33,927 nucleotides of DNA from Bacteroidota bacterium (GCA_011042635.1 DQWH01000054.1:1-33927); one strand, 5' to 3'; counted from the first letter of the stretch, positions 16,521 to 25,663 are shown. Translations and numbers: made by a program. The notes: generated from the sequence alone by a model not told the origin.

Positions 16521-17792
16521 ATGGACAACGACAGCAACGGTTATTTAAACATGGAACTTCTCCGCTTCACTACGGCGGGGAGTGTGGATGACGGGAAAAG
16601 TACCCTGATTGGCAGACTGCTGTATGACAGCAAGGCCATTTTTGAAGATCAGATGGAAGCTATTGAAAGAGCCAGCTTCGGGACAGGAGCCGAGGAAGTA
16701 AACCTGGCGCTCCTGACCGATGGCCTGCGGGCCGAACGGGAGCAGGGTATTACCATTGATGTGGCATACCGGTATTTTGCCACCCCGAAGCGTAAATTCA
16801 TTATTGCCGATACACCCGGACATGTTCAGTATACCCGTAACATGGTGACCGGGGCTTCCACAGCCAATCTGGCCATTATCCTGGTGGATGCCCGAAACGG
16901 AATCCTCGAGCAAACCATCCGGCATGCTTATATCGCCTCCCTGTTACAGATACCCCATGTGGTGATCTGCGTAAACAAAATGGACCTGGTGGATTTCAGC
17001 AAGGAAGTGTTCCGGACCATATGCAAGGATTTTACAGCCATGTCTTCCCGGCTCGATATTCACGATGTGCGGTTTGTTCCCATTTCAGCCAAGCTGGGGG
17101 ACAATGTGGTGGAGCGGTCAGAGCATACTCCCTGGTATTCCGGTCCGACACTGATGCATCTTCTTGAAAACGTATATATTGCAAATGATTACAATCACCA
17201 TGATATCCGGTTTCCTGTTCAGTATGTGATCAGGCCTCAAAGCAACGATTTTCCGGATTACCGGAGCTATGCGGGGCGCATTGCGGCCGGGGTGCTTAAA
17301 TCGGGAGAGAGGGTAAGGGTGCTACCATCGAATATACCCACCGTCATCGAATCGATCGATACCATGGGGAAAAGCCTCGATGCGGCCTATGCTCCCCAAT
17401 CGGTGGCCCTCCGGCTGAAGGACGATATTGACATCAGCCGGGGCGATATGATTGTGGGAGAGAACAATCCCCCCAGGGTAGGTCAGGACATTGAAATGAT
17501 GATCTGCTGGCTGAACGAAAAACCCATGGTGCTGAACGGGAAATATATTCTGAGGCATACTACCAAAGAGGCACGGTGTGTGGTAAAGGAGGTGCAATTC
17601 AAGGTGAATATCAATACCCTGGAGAAGGATATGGAGGACAAACATATCGGGTTGAACGATATTGGCCGGGTCAGGATACGAACCACTCAGCCCCTGTTCT
17701 ACGATTCATACCGTACCAACCGTATTACCGGCAGTGTGATTTTGATTGACGAAGGAACCTTTGTTACCGTGTGTGCCGGAATGATCGTTTGA
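16521..17792 (+). CDS. cysN: Sulfate adenylyltransferase large subunit (GTPase)
   Basis: CysN couples GTP hydrolysis to APS synthesis by CysD. The 423-residue protein is an EF-Tu-like GTPase with G1 GSVDDGKST (20-28), switch-region REQGITIDVAYRYF, G3 DTPGH (97-101), G4 NKMD (152-155) and G5 ISAKLGDNV. Two beta-barrel domains follow (about 215-420). There is no C-terminal APS-kinase fusion. The start was moved from a TTG at 16506 to the ATG at 16521; family proteins begin shortly before ELLRFTTAGSVDDGKS. The gene is convergent with the NUDIX gene, with 17 bp between stops. Confidence 0.93.
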   Translation: MDNDSNGYLNMELLRFTTAGSVDDGKSTLIGRLLYDSKAIFEDQMEAIERASFGTGAEEVNLALLTDGLRAEREQGITIDVAYRYFATPKRKFIIADTPGHVQYTRNMVTGASTANLAIILVDARNGILEQTIRHAYIASLLQIPHVVICVNKMDLVDFSKEVFRTICKDFTAMSSRLDIHDVRFVPISAKLGDNVVERSEHTPWYSGPTLMHLLENVYIANDYNHHDIRFPVQYVIRPQSNDFPDYRSYAGRIAAGVLKSGERVRVLPSNIPTVIESIDTMGKSLDAAYAPQSVALRLKDDIDISRGDMIVGENNPPRVGQDIEMMICWLNEKPMVLNGKYILRHTTKEARCVVKEVQFKVNINTLEKDMEDKHIGLNDIGRVRIRTTQPLFYDSYRTNRITGSVILIDEGTFVTVCAGMIV

Positions 17793-17809
17793 TGTTGTAG
17801 TGCCGGATT

Positions 17810-18271
17810 TTATGACTTCCTGCCGGCTCCAAAAGGATAAGTTTCCAGCATTTTCAGGGCATCTTCTATGATCAGCCTGTGATCGAAAGCAAGCTCGGGG
17901 AGGTTTTTCACATTGAACCACCGGGCTGCTTCTGCATCCGAGCCTGCAGATTCTTTTGCCGATCCAGGTTCGTTCTCGGCCAGAAATGCCGCAGAAATGG
18001 TCCTTCCCCTGGGGTCACGGTCGGGTTGATCATACACTCCGATCAGCTGCAGCCGGTCTGTCCGGATGCCGGTTTCTTCTTCCAGTTCCCTTCGGGCCGT
18101 GGTTTCCAGGGTTTCGTCCATTTCCATAAATCCTCCGGGAAGAGCCCACATACCACGGAAAGGTGGCTTCCCCCGCCTGATGAGGAGTACTTCAGTATTC
18201 TCAGGTGAGCGGCGGAAAACCACACAATCGGCAGTAACAGAAGGCATGGGATAGGGGTAAGTGTATGCCAT
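17810..18271 (-). CDS. NUDIX hydrolase (ADP-ribose pyrophosphatase/8-oxo-dGTPase-like)
   Basis: The 153-residue protein has a complete NUDIX box at residues 47-69 matching Gx5Ex7REUxEExGU (G47, E53, R61-E66, G68-I69). It hydrolyses nucleoside-diphosphate-linked substrates with Mg2+. The segment before the box (PPFRGMWALPGGF) and the C-terminal LAFDHRLIIEDAL resemble the branch related to ADP-ribose/NAD-metabolism NUDIX proteins, but the substrate cannot be assigned by eye. Only two bases separate its ATG from the stop of the upstream microprotein gene, so the two are probably co-translated. It is the last gene of the NlpC/P60-microprotein-NUDIX cluster. Confidence 0.9.
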   Translation of the reverse strand: MAYTYPYPMPSVTADCVVFRRSPENTEVLLIRRGKPPFRGMWALPGGFMEMDETLETTARRELEEETGIRTDRLQLIGVYDQPDRDPRGRTISAAFLAENEPGSAKESAGSDAEAARWFNVKNLPELAFDHRLIIEDALKMLETYPFGAGRKS

Positions 18272-18273
18272 GA

Positions 18274-18402
18274 TCAGCGGAACAACCTGTTCTTTTTTCT
18301 TTTTTTCTTTTTCCGTTCTGCTGAACGGCGCAACAGAATGAAAACCACGCCCAGGATGATGATCAGCAGAAGAACTTTCAGAAAACGGCTGTATTCATAC
18401 AT
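18274..18402 (-). CDS. 42-residue single-pass membrane microprotein
   Basis: On the minus strand, ATG at 18402 opens a 42-codon frame ending in TGA at 18276-18274. Residues 1-7 are MYEYSRF. Residues about 8-24 are a continuous hydrophobic helix of Leu/Ile/Val, enough for one membrane span. Residues 25-42 are extremely basic, with a run of Lys/Arg, which predicts a cytoplasmic C-terminus. The gene fits exactly between NlpC/P60 (stop at 18416, gap 13 bp) and NUDIX (start at 18271, gap 2 bp) on the same strand. That spacing is the main evidence that it is real. No family is recognised; it could anchor or regulate a partner at the inner membrane. Confidence 0.65.
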   Translation of the reverse strand: MYEYSRFLKVLLLIIILGVVFILLRRSAERKKKKRKKNRLFR

Positions 18403-18415
18403 AACATGAGTTTTT

Positions 18416-19186
18416 CTACAGGATTCTTTTGATCAGCCTGAGAAAATGGGAATATTTCCCATTTTCGGCATCGTAAATTCCTTCCTGGTCGAGTTTATCT
18501 TCCCGTACCATGCCCGATGCATGAATGATGGTCCCTTTTCCGGTGATAATCCCCACATGGTTTACCTGTCCTTCCGGAGGTCCCAGGAAAGCCAGATCAC
18601 CGGCACGGGCTTCCTGTATAAAAGAGATAGTGCGGCCAGTTCCCGCCTGGTCTTTTGCATCCCTGGGCAGAAAAACTCCATGGATGGAAAAGATGATCTG
18701 AACCAGCCCCGAACAATCCATTCCGAAGGGGGATTTCCCTCCCCACAGATAAGGACTTCCGATAAACCTCCGGGCAACTGAACATACTGAGATAACCCTG
18801 TCTGTTTCTTCAGTGCGGGGGAGGCTGCCTTCCCAGTTGTACTGCCGGTCTCCGCAATGAAAAGAACGGTTTTCCCGGTTGGGCCGGTAGATGATGCTGC
18901 CTGGAGGCAGGCAGTATCCGGTTGTACCGCTGTGTTGTTTTACGGGCAGGAACCATGGAAGGACATATGGATCAGTCAGATCAGGAGTTCTGTCAAAGGA
19001 CCGGATCATTTTTCTGTCGGCCCACCCTTCATGCCCGTCATCGGCTATTCGTATCCTGGCCCAGCTGTTCAGGGTTTCAAGGATAAAAATTTTCTGTCCG
19101 AAAAGCGCCTGGGTAACCATCTCGCTTTTATCAGATGGCATTTTTCTGACAGGCACCAGCGTGGTGACGGGTAGTCCTTCAGTCAT
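18416..19186 (-). CDS. NlpC/P60-family cysteine peptidase with N-terminal SH3-like domain (cell-wall hydrolase)
   Basis: From the ATG at 19186 the protein has 256 residues. Residues about 5-65 form a bacterial SH3-like domain (LVPVRKMPSDKSEMVTQALFGQ, WARIRIADDGHEGW). Residues about 130-256 are the NlpC/P60 papain-like domain with C158 in GMDCSGL, H210 in VNHVGI and H222 in IIHASG. These enzymes cut peptidoglycan stem peptides (YkfC-like gamma-D-glutamyl-diamino acid endopeptidases). No signal peptide is visible in either start version, so it may act on recycled muropeptides in the cytoplasm. A longer frame begins at 19294, but its first 36 residues are arginine-rich and overlap a -7 promoter element at 19222-19215, so the shorter start is preferred. 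Confidence 0.88.
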   Translation of the reverse strand: MTEGLPVTTLVPVRKMPSDKSEMVTQALFGQKIFILETLNSWARIRIADDGHEGWADRKMIRSFDRTPDLTDPYVLPWFLPVKQHSGTTGYCLPPGSIIYRPNRENRSFHCGDRQYNWEGSLPRTEETDRVISVCSVARRFIGSPYLWGGKSPFGMDCSGLVQIIFSIHGVFLPRDAKDQAGTGRTISFIQEARAGDLAFLGPPEGQVNHVGIITGKGTIIHASGMVREDKLDQEGIYDAENGKYSHFLRLIKRIL

Positions 19187-19214
19187 GCGAAACCGGCTTC
19201 TTGTTCTCTTTCCG

Positions 19215-19222
19215 TAAAGATA
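19215..19222 (-). promoter_or_regulatory. -7 element of the NlpC/P60 operon
   Basis: TATCTTTA on the minus strand, one mismatch from TAnnTTTG. The predicted start near 19208 is about 22 nt before the ATG at 19186. No good -33 element is seen. Confidence 0.4.
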
Positions 19223-19325
19223 GCGAAAATCCGGGAAAATCCGGATGCCGGAATGTTTGCGGGGGAAATCTGCCGGTACCGTTTTGTATTTCATGAGGAT
19301 AAAAGGAGGTGACGGATAAAATCAC

Positions 19326-19333
19326 TAACTTTG
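19326..19333 (+). promoter_or_regulatory. -7 element of the HD phosphodiesterase gene
   Basis: TAACTTTG is an exact TAnnTTTG match, about 26 nt before the ATG at 19360. It lies inside the longer GTG-started frame and so argues for the ATG start. With the element at 19222-19215 it makes a divergent promoter pair. Confidence 0.5.
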
Positions 19334-19359
19334 CAGGGTTTCGAAACCAACCGGTTCCC

Positions 19360-21507
19360 ATGAAAAGGCTTTATCGATTTCTGCTCAGTCATTCATCGTT
19401 GATCTTCAAAGGATTTTTGTTTCTGGTCAGCGTGGTGATTGTGGTTTATTTTTTTCCGAGGGAAGGAAAATTCCGATATGAATTCCAGAAAGGGAAACCC
19501 TGGATGCATGATGTGCTGATAGCTCCTTACGACTTTCCCATATACAAATCGGAAGCCAGACTGGCTGCAGAAAAAGACAGTATTCTGAAGGATTTCAGAC
19601 CTTATTTTGTTTTCGACAGCACCATTATGTCGGTCCAGCTTCCCCGCTTTAATGATCATTTCGACGAGGTATGGGGACAGTTTGTGGCTGAAACATACGG
19701 GGTGGAAGATACCTTCTCCCTGCCTGCATACTCTTCCCTGCTCAGGGAAATAAACAGTAAACGGACAGAATACCGTGAAAAGGGCAAGTTTTGGCTCGAA
19801 TACGTTTATTCAAAAGGCATTGTCAGTGTTCCGGAAGTATTCAACCGGGTGAATAATCCAGAGGACATGATTGTGGTGATGAAAGGGAAGGTGGCGGAGA
19901 ATGTGGATTACAAGCAGGTATTCACGCAGAAAGAGGCATATGAATACATTATTGAGCAGGTCAGGGAATTATACGGGGAAGAAGGAGAGCAGGAAGAAGC
20001 CTTCAGGTTTTTTCTGGACCTGGACCTCGACCAGTTCATTGAACCGAATCTGTCGTATGATGATGTCACCACCAACCGGGTGATGCAAAGCATGATTGAG
20101 AATATATCCCTGACTGAGGGTATGGTTCAGCAGGGTGTGCGTATCATTTCCCGGGGAGAACTGGTGGGGGATTACGAATACCGCGTGCTGGAGTCGCTCA
20201 AAATAGAGTACGAAAAGAGAATTGGGGCCATGGCCAACCGGTTTATGATCCTGGCCGGGCAGTTTCTGCTAGTATTTGTGGCCTTTGCTGTAATATTTCT
20301 TTTTCTGCTGAATTTCAGGAAAGAAATCCTGCAGAATTATCTCAAGATATCCTTTATCCTTTTCCTGGTGGTGCTTTTTGTGGTTATCAGTGCTTTGAGT
20401 CTGAAATACACCCGCATCAGCATATATATCATTCCGCTGACCATCCTGCCCATTATGATCCGTACTTTCTACGATGCGCGGCTGGCTCTTTTCATACACC
20501 TGGTTACCACTCTTGTTATCGGATTTCTGGCCCCCAATGCTTTTGAATTCGTATTTCTCAGTATCATGGCGGGGATTGTCGCCATTTTTTCCCTTACGAA
20601 TACCTACCGGAGAGGGAAACTGTTCCTTTCAGCCCTGCTGATCATCCTTACCTATATACTGGTATACTCGGGTATCGGGATTATTCATGAGGGAGATATC
20701 CGGCAGATTGAAGGGATCAATTATCTGTGGTTTGCAGGGAACGGCGGATTGATCCTGCTGACCTACCCTCTGATCTATCTGTTCGAGAAAGTGTTTGGAT
20801 TTCTTTCCGATGCCACCCTGATAGAACTGTCCGACACAAACCAGCCCCTGTTGCGTAAACTGGCCGAGAAAGCTCCCGGGTCATTTCAGCATTCGCTGCA
20901 GGTGGCCAACCTGGCCGAGGCGGCTGCTACCAAAATAGGGGCCAATACCCTTCTGGTACGTGCCGGCGCCCTGTACCATGATATCGGGAAAATGGAGTCA
21001 CCCATTTATTTTATCGAAAACCAGAATAACGGGGTAAATCCCCATGATAACATGGAATTTGAAGAAAGCGCCCGGGTGATCATCGGGCATGTACAAAAAG
21101 GCGTGGAAATTGCCCGGAAACATAATCTTCCCGTCCAGCTGATCGATTTTATCCGGACACATCACGGAACCACAAAAGTTCAATATTTCTACCGTTCTTA
21201 TATCAGGAAGTATCCTGAAAACATGGTGGAAACCAACAAGTTTTCCTATCCTGGGCCCAAACCCTTTTCACGTGAGATGGCCATCCTCATGATGGCCGAT
21301 TCGGTGGAAGCCGCATCCCGCAGTATGAAAGATGTAACCAGGGAAAGTCTGCATAATCTGGTGGACCAGATTCTGGATTACCAGGTCAATGAAGGTCAGT
21401 TTGACAATGCCGATATTACTTTCCGGGATATTCGTATCATCAGGGAAATACTCAAGGAAAGACTGGCCAATATTTATCACGCCCGGATTGAATATCCCAA
21501 CGACTGA
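19360..21507 (+). CDS. 7TM-HD (PgpH-type) membrane phosphodiesterase, probably c-di-AMP hydrolase
   Basis: From the ATG at 19360 the protein has 715 residues. There is one N-terminal membrane helix (about 10-30), followed by the extracytoplasmic 7TMR-HDED domain (about 35-290; FPREGKFRYEFQKGKPW, LIAPYDFPIYKSEARL). Six or seven membrane helices occupy about 295-480, and the HD domain about 490-700. The metal-binding residues are visible: H511 (FQHSLQVANLAE), H540-D541 (YHDIGKM), H601-H602 (RTHHGT), and an aspartate in MMADSVEAASRS. PgpH-family proteins degrade cyclic di-AMP, which controls osmotic and cell-wall balance. The upstream GTG at 19309 was rejected as start because a -7 element lies within that extension. 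Confidence 0.9.
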   Translation: MKRLYRFLLSHSSLIFKGFLFLVSVVIVVYFFPREGKFRYEFQKGKPWMHDVLIAPYDFPIYKSEARLAAEKDSILKDFRPYFVFDSTIMSVQLPRFNDHFDEVWGQFVAETYGVEDTFSLPAYSSLLREINSKRTEYREKGKFWLEYVYSKGIVSVPEVFNRVNNPEDMIVVMKGKVAENVDYKQVFTQKEAYEYIIEQVRELYGEEGEQEEAFRFFLDLDLDQFIEPNLSYDDVTTNRVMQSMIENISLTEGMVQQGVRIISRGELVGDYEYRVLESLKIEYEKRIGAMANRFMILAGQFLLVFVAFAVIFLFLLNFRKEILQNYLKISFILFLVVLFVVISALSLKYTRISIYIIPLTILPIMIRTFYDARLALFIHLVTTLVIGFLAPNAFEFVFLSIMAGIVAIFSLTNTYRRGKLFLSALLIILTYILVYSGIGIIHEGDIRQIEGINYLWFAGNGGLILLTYPLIYLFEKVFGFLSDATLIELSDTNQPLLRKLAEKAPGSFQHSLQVANLAEAAATKIGANTLLVRAGALYHDIGKMESPIYFIENQNNGVNPHDNMEFEESARVIIGHVQKGVEIARKHNLPVQLIDFIRTHHGTTKVQYFYRSYIRKYPENMVETNKFSYPGPKPFSREMAILMMADSVEAASRSMKDVTRESLHNLVDQILDYQVNEGQFDNADITFRDIRIIREILKERLANIYHARIEYPND

Positions 21508-21612
21508 TGCCGGATGTGCCATGCGATGGTTATGCATTTCGCATACCGGCGCCCCCTTTTCATGCGGGCGGATCAGCAGCGGATAAATGCATGCTGTTGA
21601 TCTGTTGGCTGA

Positions 21613-22257
21613 TCAGAACCTCATATCGATCACTTCCACATCCGGGTGTTTGGCCGGATCGAAAACAAAAAAGGAATCGGGAACATCGGTACTTTCCAGT
21701 GATTTGATCCTGAGAAGGTGATGGATCCCGTCCTTGCCGTAATAATGGGCTGTGGAGATATGGTAGGAGGAAGGATCGACCGTGATGCGGATCCGTGAGT
21801 ATTCCCTGTTCAGTTCCATGGGAACCAGGTCGATAATGTCATGGCCGGTTTCCGGATCTGTACCCAGGTAAAGGTATTTGTATTCTTTGTCATATCCTGA
21901 AAACAACCGGGCCGGGTTGCTGAAGAAAAAGCTTTCGTCCGGGTCGGGTTCGGTAACGGAAACCTCCTTTACATCGGGCAGATAACTCCACAGGGTTTTC
22001 CCGTCGAAGTACGATTCGGTATCGAGGAAATTCAGGAGGTATTTTTCCTTTTTTACATATAATTCTCCTTCACGGGTTTCTTCTGTTCCGCTTTGTTTGT
22101 CGGTAGTGATGACCGAAAAACGGACGTGTATGGTTCCGTACTGTTCCGTTTTTTCACCCATCCGGTCGAGGATCGCTTTGGCCTGTGGATCCTGCTGGGC
22201 GGCCAAAGGAAAAAGGAACAGTGCCGTTCCCGCAGTAATAAGGATCGATTTCAGCAT
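21613..22257 (-). CDS. LolA-like outer-membrane lipoprotein carrier
   Basis: The 214-residue protein has a signal peptide (about 1-20, FLFPLAAQ) and the LolA/LppX fold pattern. Matching segments are ILDRMGEKTEQYGTIHVRFSV, a repeated strand block EGELYVKKEKYLLNF, DGKTLWSYLPDVKEVSV, then DIIDLVPMELNREYSRIRITVD and the C-terminal IKSLESTDVPDSFFVFDP. LolA shuttles lipoproteins through the periplasm from LolCDE to the outer membrane. It begins 10 bp after the ftsK stop on the same strand, an arrangement common in Bacteroidota. No lolCDE gene is present here; the permease at 27815-30193 is of a different type. Confidence 0.85.
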   Translation of the reverse strand: MLKSILITAGTALFLFPLAAQQDPQAKAILDRMGEKTEQYGTIHVRFSVITTDKQSGTEETREGELYVKKEKYLLNFLDTESYFDGKTLWSYLPDVKEVSVTEPDPDESFFFSNPARLFSGYDKEYKYLYLGTDPETGHDIIDLVPMELNREYSRIRITVDPSSYHISTAHYYGKDGIHHLLRIKSLESTDVPDSFFVFDPAKHPDVEVIDMRF

Positions 22258-22267
22258 GTATAATGGT

Positions 22268-24634
22268 TTATGGCTGAAGATTATTTTTCAAAAACTGTTC
22301 CAAACTGAATTCGTCGGGTATCAGAACCCTTCGGGCTTTGGAACCTTCGAAGGGACCCACCACGCCGGCCGATTCCAGTTGATCGATGATCCTTCCCGCC
22401 CGGTTGTAACCAATGGACAATTTGCGCTGGATCAGAGAAGTGGATCCCTGCTGGTGAATCACTACCATGCGGGCGGCCTCTTCGAATAACGGATCACGTT
22501 TTTCCGGATCGCCTGCATCATAATCGTTATCGCCCGGTGAAGCATCTTCATATTCGGGAAGCAGAAAGGCCGAAAGATACCCCTGCTGTGAGCCGATAAA
22601 GTCGGTGATGCGGTCGATTTCCGGGGTGTCGATGTAGGCGCACTGCAGCCTGATGAGATCGCTTCCGAACGAAAGCAACATGTCTCCCCTTCCCACCAGC
22701 TGGTTGGCCCCCGGACTGTCTAGAATGGTCCGGGAATCGATCATGGACATTACCCGGAAGGCGATCCGGGCGGGGAAGTTGGCCTTGATCACCCCGGTGA
22801 TGATGTTGGTTGTGGGCCGCTGGGTGGCAATAATCAGGTGTATACCAATGGCCCGGGCCAGCTGGGCCAGCCGGGTAAGGGGTGTCTCCACCTCCCTGCC
22901 GGCGGTCATAATCAGGTCGGCAAATTCGTCGATCACCAGCACCAGGTAGGGCAGGAACCGGTGGCCTTTTTCCGGGTTCAGTTTTCTGTCGGTGAATTTT
23001 TTGTTGTATTCCTTGATATTCCTCACCTGTGCCTTTTTCAGCAGGGAGTAGCGCTGATCCATTTCTGCGCACAGGGAATTCAGGGTATGGATAACCGACT
23101 GGGTATCGGTAATAATGGGTTCTTCCGATTCGGGCAGTTTGGCAATGAAATGTTTATCGAGACGGGAATAAAGGGTCAGCTCCACTTTTTTCGGGTCGAT
23201 GAAGACAAACTTGAGCTGACTGGGGTGCATTTTGTACAGAAGGCTGGTAATGATCACATTGAGTCCCACTGATTTTCCCTGGCCGGTTGCTCCGGCAACC
23301 AGAATATGCGGCATGCGGGTCAGGTCAATGACAAATGTCTCGTTCGATATGGTTTTTCCCAGAGCAACGGGAAGATCGTACCCCGATTCCTGGAATTTCC
23401 GGGAAAGGATCATGGATTTCATCGAAACGAGTTCGGGTTTCTGATTGGGCACTTCAATTCCGATGGTTCCTCTTCCCGGGATGGGAGCAATGATCCTGAT
23501 ACCCAGGGCTGCCAGGTTCAGGGCGATATCGTCTTCCAGATTCTTGATGCGCGAGATTCTGACACCGGGAGCCGGTACAATTTCGTACAGGGTAACCGTG
23601 GGACCTATAGTGGCCTTGATCTTGTCAATCTGGATCTTATAGTTGGCCAGGGTTTCTACAATTTTATTCTTATTGTGGATCAACTCTTCCTCGGTTACCT
23701 CGGAATTGCCCGAGCGGTGATCGTCCAGCAGGTTAAGCGGGGGGATCTGATATCGGGAAAGGTCCAGGGTAGGGTCGAATGTATCCTGAAGGCGGGCATC
23801 GTATTCCCCGTTATCGTCACTTTCCGCAGCAGATTTCTCAATGGTCATTTCCACATCCGGCTCTTCCTGCAGGCCTTCCTTTTCCCGGGTCAGGATATCC
23901 GGATTGCTTTCGCGAAAAGTATCTTCTGTTTCTCTATCTTCGTCTTCTTCGCCCGTTTTCGAATGTATTTCGAATGAACCGACCGGTTCATCCGGTTTTT
24001 CTTCATAATTCACCGTTTCCGCTTCAGCCGGCTTTTTGTGGAAACATCTGTATATTTTTCGTGCCGACCCCGGAACAGAAAAGAGCACAAAGGCAAGAAA
24101 TGCCACGAATAACAGGAAGGCCGTACCGGCTTTCCCGATAAATGCATTCAGCCATTCGGAAACAAAATATCCGTGGTTTCCACCGGGTCCGCCGCCCAGC
24201 CATCCCGATCCCGTTCCGAACAGGTAGCCCAGCAACAGGGAAAACAAAATGGTGGAAACCAGCAAAACCCTGAAAGATTTCCCCAGGGGAGCCAGTTTCA
24301 GGTTCATGAAACGCATACCCAGGATCAGCAGCATCAGGGGAAAAGTGAAGGATGCCAGCCCGAACCAGTGATGGATGAATTTATTGGACAGAAAAGCCCC
24401 TGCCTTGCCCGACCAGTTTTCCACCGTGACGTCCGCTCCTGAGAATATATCCAGCCACTGGAAGCTCTGGTCGGCTTTCCATGTAAACAGGTAAGAGATC
24501 ATTGCCAGAAAAAGGTACAGAGAAAGGAGTATCAGAAATGTACCGCACACGAGCTTGAAGCGCTCATCTTTCAGGAAGGATTTTCTTTCCCTCTGTTTTC
24601 CTTTCTTTCTACTGTTTCCACTTTTCCGGGTCAT
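22268..24634 (-). CDS. ftsK: DNA translocase FtsK/SpoIIIE
   Basis: FtsK pumps chromosome ends through the division septum and activates dimer resolution at dif. The 788-residue protein has four membrane helices (about 27-52, 90-110, 121-141, 165-188), an acidic linker (about 200-300) and the RecA-like motor. Walker A is GATGQGKS (448-455), Walker B is LVLVIDEFAD (D569, E570), and IIATQRPTTNIITGVIKAN follows. A winged-helix gamma domain (about 725-785; QGSTSLIQRKLSIGYNRAGRIIDQLE) reads KOPS-type polarity sequences. The linker is short compared with E. coli FtsK (1329 residues) but normal for Bacteroidota. Confidence 0.95.
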   Translation of the reverse strand: MTRKSGNSRKKGKQRERKSFLKDERFKLVCGTFLILLSLYLFLAMISYLFTWKADQSFQWLDIFSGADVTVENWSGKAGAFLSNKFIHHWFGLASFTFPLMLLILGMRFMNLKLAPLGKSFRVLLVSTILFSLLLGYLFGTGSGWLGGGPGGNHGYFVSEWLNAFIGKAGTAFLLFVAFLAFVLFSVPGSARKIYRCFHKKPAEAETVNYEEKPDEPVGSFEIHSKTGEEDEDRETEDTFRESNPDILTREKEGLQEEPDVEMTIEKSAAESDDNGEYDARLQDTFDPTLDLSRYQIPPLNLLDDHRSGNSEVTEEELIHNKNKIVETLANYKIQIDKIKATIGPTVTLYEIVPAPGVRISRIKNLEDDIALNLAALGIRIIAPIPGRGTIGIEVPNQKPELVSMKSMILSRKFQESGYDLPVALGKTISNETFVIDLTRMPHILVAGATGQGKSVGLNVIITSLLYKMHPSQLKFVFIDPKKVELTLYSRLDKHFIAKLPESEEPIITDTQSVIHTLNSLCAEMDQRYSLLKKAQVRNIKEYNKKFTDRKLNPEKGHRFLPYLVLVIDEFADLIMTAGREVETPLTRLAQLARAIGIHLIIATQRPTTNIITGVIKANFPARIAFRVMSMIDSRTILDSPGANQLVGRGDMLLSFGSDLIRLQCAYIDTPEIDRITDFIGSQQGYLSAFLLPEYEDASPGDNDYDAGDPEKRDPLFEEAARMVVIHQQGSTSLIQRKLSIGYNRAGRIIDQLESAGVVGPFEGSKARRVLIPDEFSLEQFLKNNLQP

Positions 24635-24677
24635 GGATAATATTGGATTATTGAGTGATCTCTGGATCGGTTCCGTG

Positions 24678-24707
24678 CAAAGTTAATAAAAGAAAGTTTG
24701 ACCCAAT
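24678..24707 (-). promoter_or_regulatory. Promoter of the ftsK-lolA operon
   Basis: On the minus strand, ATTG (24707-24704), 18-nt spacer, TAACTTTG (24685-24678). The -7 element is an exact consensus match and the -33 has one mismatch. The predicted leader before the ATG at 24634 is about 37 nt. Confidence 0.6.
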
Positions 24708-24761
24708 GACAGGAATTTGAAAAAGGTTCGGGAGGTGTAAAAATGCGAATAAGCAGGAAAT

Positions 24762-25454
24762 TCAGTTCAACAAATTCTGTACGATCTGTTCCATATCGTT
24801 TTTACTTATCCTCTGGTATTCCGCAGGAATGCTGAATTCTTTTTCGTGTATTTTCTTTTCCACCACGTTGTATGCCGACATACGCATTCGCAGGTTGTGC
24901 AGCCATATTTCAAACTCCATCAGTACTCCATCAATCTCATGGAAGGGATTGGTCAGATTGGGTTGATTAACCTGAATCTCATCCGTGTAGTAAACCACAA
25001 AAGCGGGAGCGTTCCTTTCGGGGAAGCGAATATTGGCTTTTTTGCATGTTAATCCGCAGATATCTTTGGTTTCTTCCGTGAATTCCACCACCATACCCTC
25101 CATGGTATCGAAATAACAGGGCTGTTCATGCGGGGTTCCCAGATAGTAGTATTTTTTATCGAGCACTTTCAGCATGGTGGTATTGGTGGCCTTTTGCAGA
25201 TCGGATATATTGATAAGCTCAAAAAAACCGAAAAATCCCTGTATCTCGTTCCTGGAAAAATGCTTCCGGAATTTCATGGTCATCTTGCCGGGCATGTAGT
25301 CGGTGAGAATATTGTCCGTCATATTCTCAAGATAGATAATCTCATATTCCACAATGCCTTCGCGGATTTTGTCTCCCGGCAGAAGACGTGCGCACGATTC
25401 CAGCAGAAACGAGCACAAAAGTACTGTCAGAATGATCTGGCTGGTTCTGAGCAT
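24762..25454 (-). CDS. Lipoprotein of unknown function (DUF4412/GLPGLI-like fold suspected)
   Basis: The 230-residue protein has a lipoprotein signal with lipobox LESC (C21). The rest begins with EGIVEYEIIYLE and continues through MKFRKHFSRNEIQGFFGFFEL, KVLDKKYYYLG, EFTEETKDICGLTCKKANI and FVVYYTDEI. This order, a 'makes-a-derivative-of-input' beta-sheet with a conserved CGLTCKKA segment, resembles the DUF4412/GLPGLI-type periplasmic proteins of Bacteroidota. That resemblance is a guess from pattern, and no biochemical role is known. Two cysteines in CGLTC could form a disulfide. It stands alone, divergent from the carbamate kinase gene and downstream of ftsK-lolA in the opposite sense of transcription order. 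Confidence 0.75.
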   Translation of the reverse strand: MLRTSQIILTVLLCSFLLESCARLLPGDKIREGIVEYEIIYLENMTDNILTDYMPGKMTMKFRKHFSRNEIQGFFGFFELINISDLQKATNTTMLKVLDKKYYYLGTPHEQPCYFDTMEGMVVEFTEETKDICGLTCKKANIRFPERNAPAFVVYYTDEIQVNQPNLTNPFHEIDGVLMEFEIWLHNLRMRMSAYNVVEKKIHEKEFSIPAEYQRISKNDMEQIVQNLLN

Positions 25455-25628
25455 AACCTGGATAACAAGTTCTTACATTTGGTACAGATGATAAAAATAG
25501 AAAATAATTTAATTGACCGGGAGTTTCAGCAGAAAAATCAGTGGAAGAATGTGAACAACAGGATGGCATAGACAGTAAGGTATTCTTTAACATATATTTC
25601 CTGTACCACGGTTAAGAGAAAAATGTTG

Positions 25629-25636
25629 TAGATTTG
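25629..25636 (+). promoter_or_regulatory. -7 element of the carbamate kinase gene
   Basis: TAGATTTG matches TAnnTTTG exactly and lies 28 nt before the ATG at 25664. No convincing -33 element is found. A TTG at 25634 that opens a longer frame lies inside the element and is unlikely to be the start. Confidence 0.45.
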
Positions 25637-25663
25637 TATTCCCTAAGAAATAACGTTTTGTTT

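Noticed and set aside
19303-19312. Perfect Shine-Dalgarno-like AAGGAGGTGA
   Set aside because: No start codon lies at a workable distance, it precedes the predicted transcription start, and Bacteroidota seldom depend on this signal.
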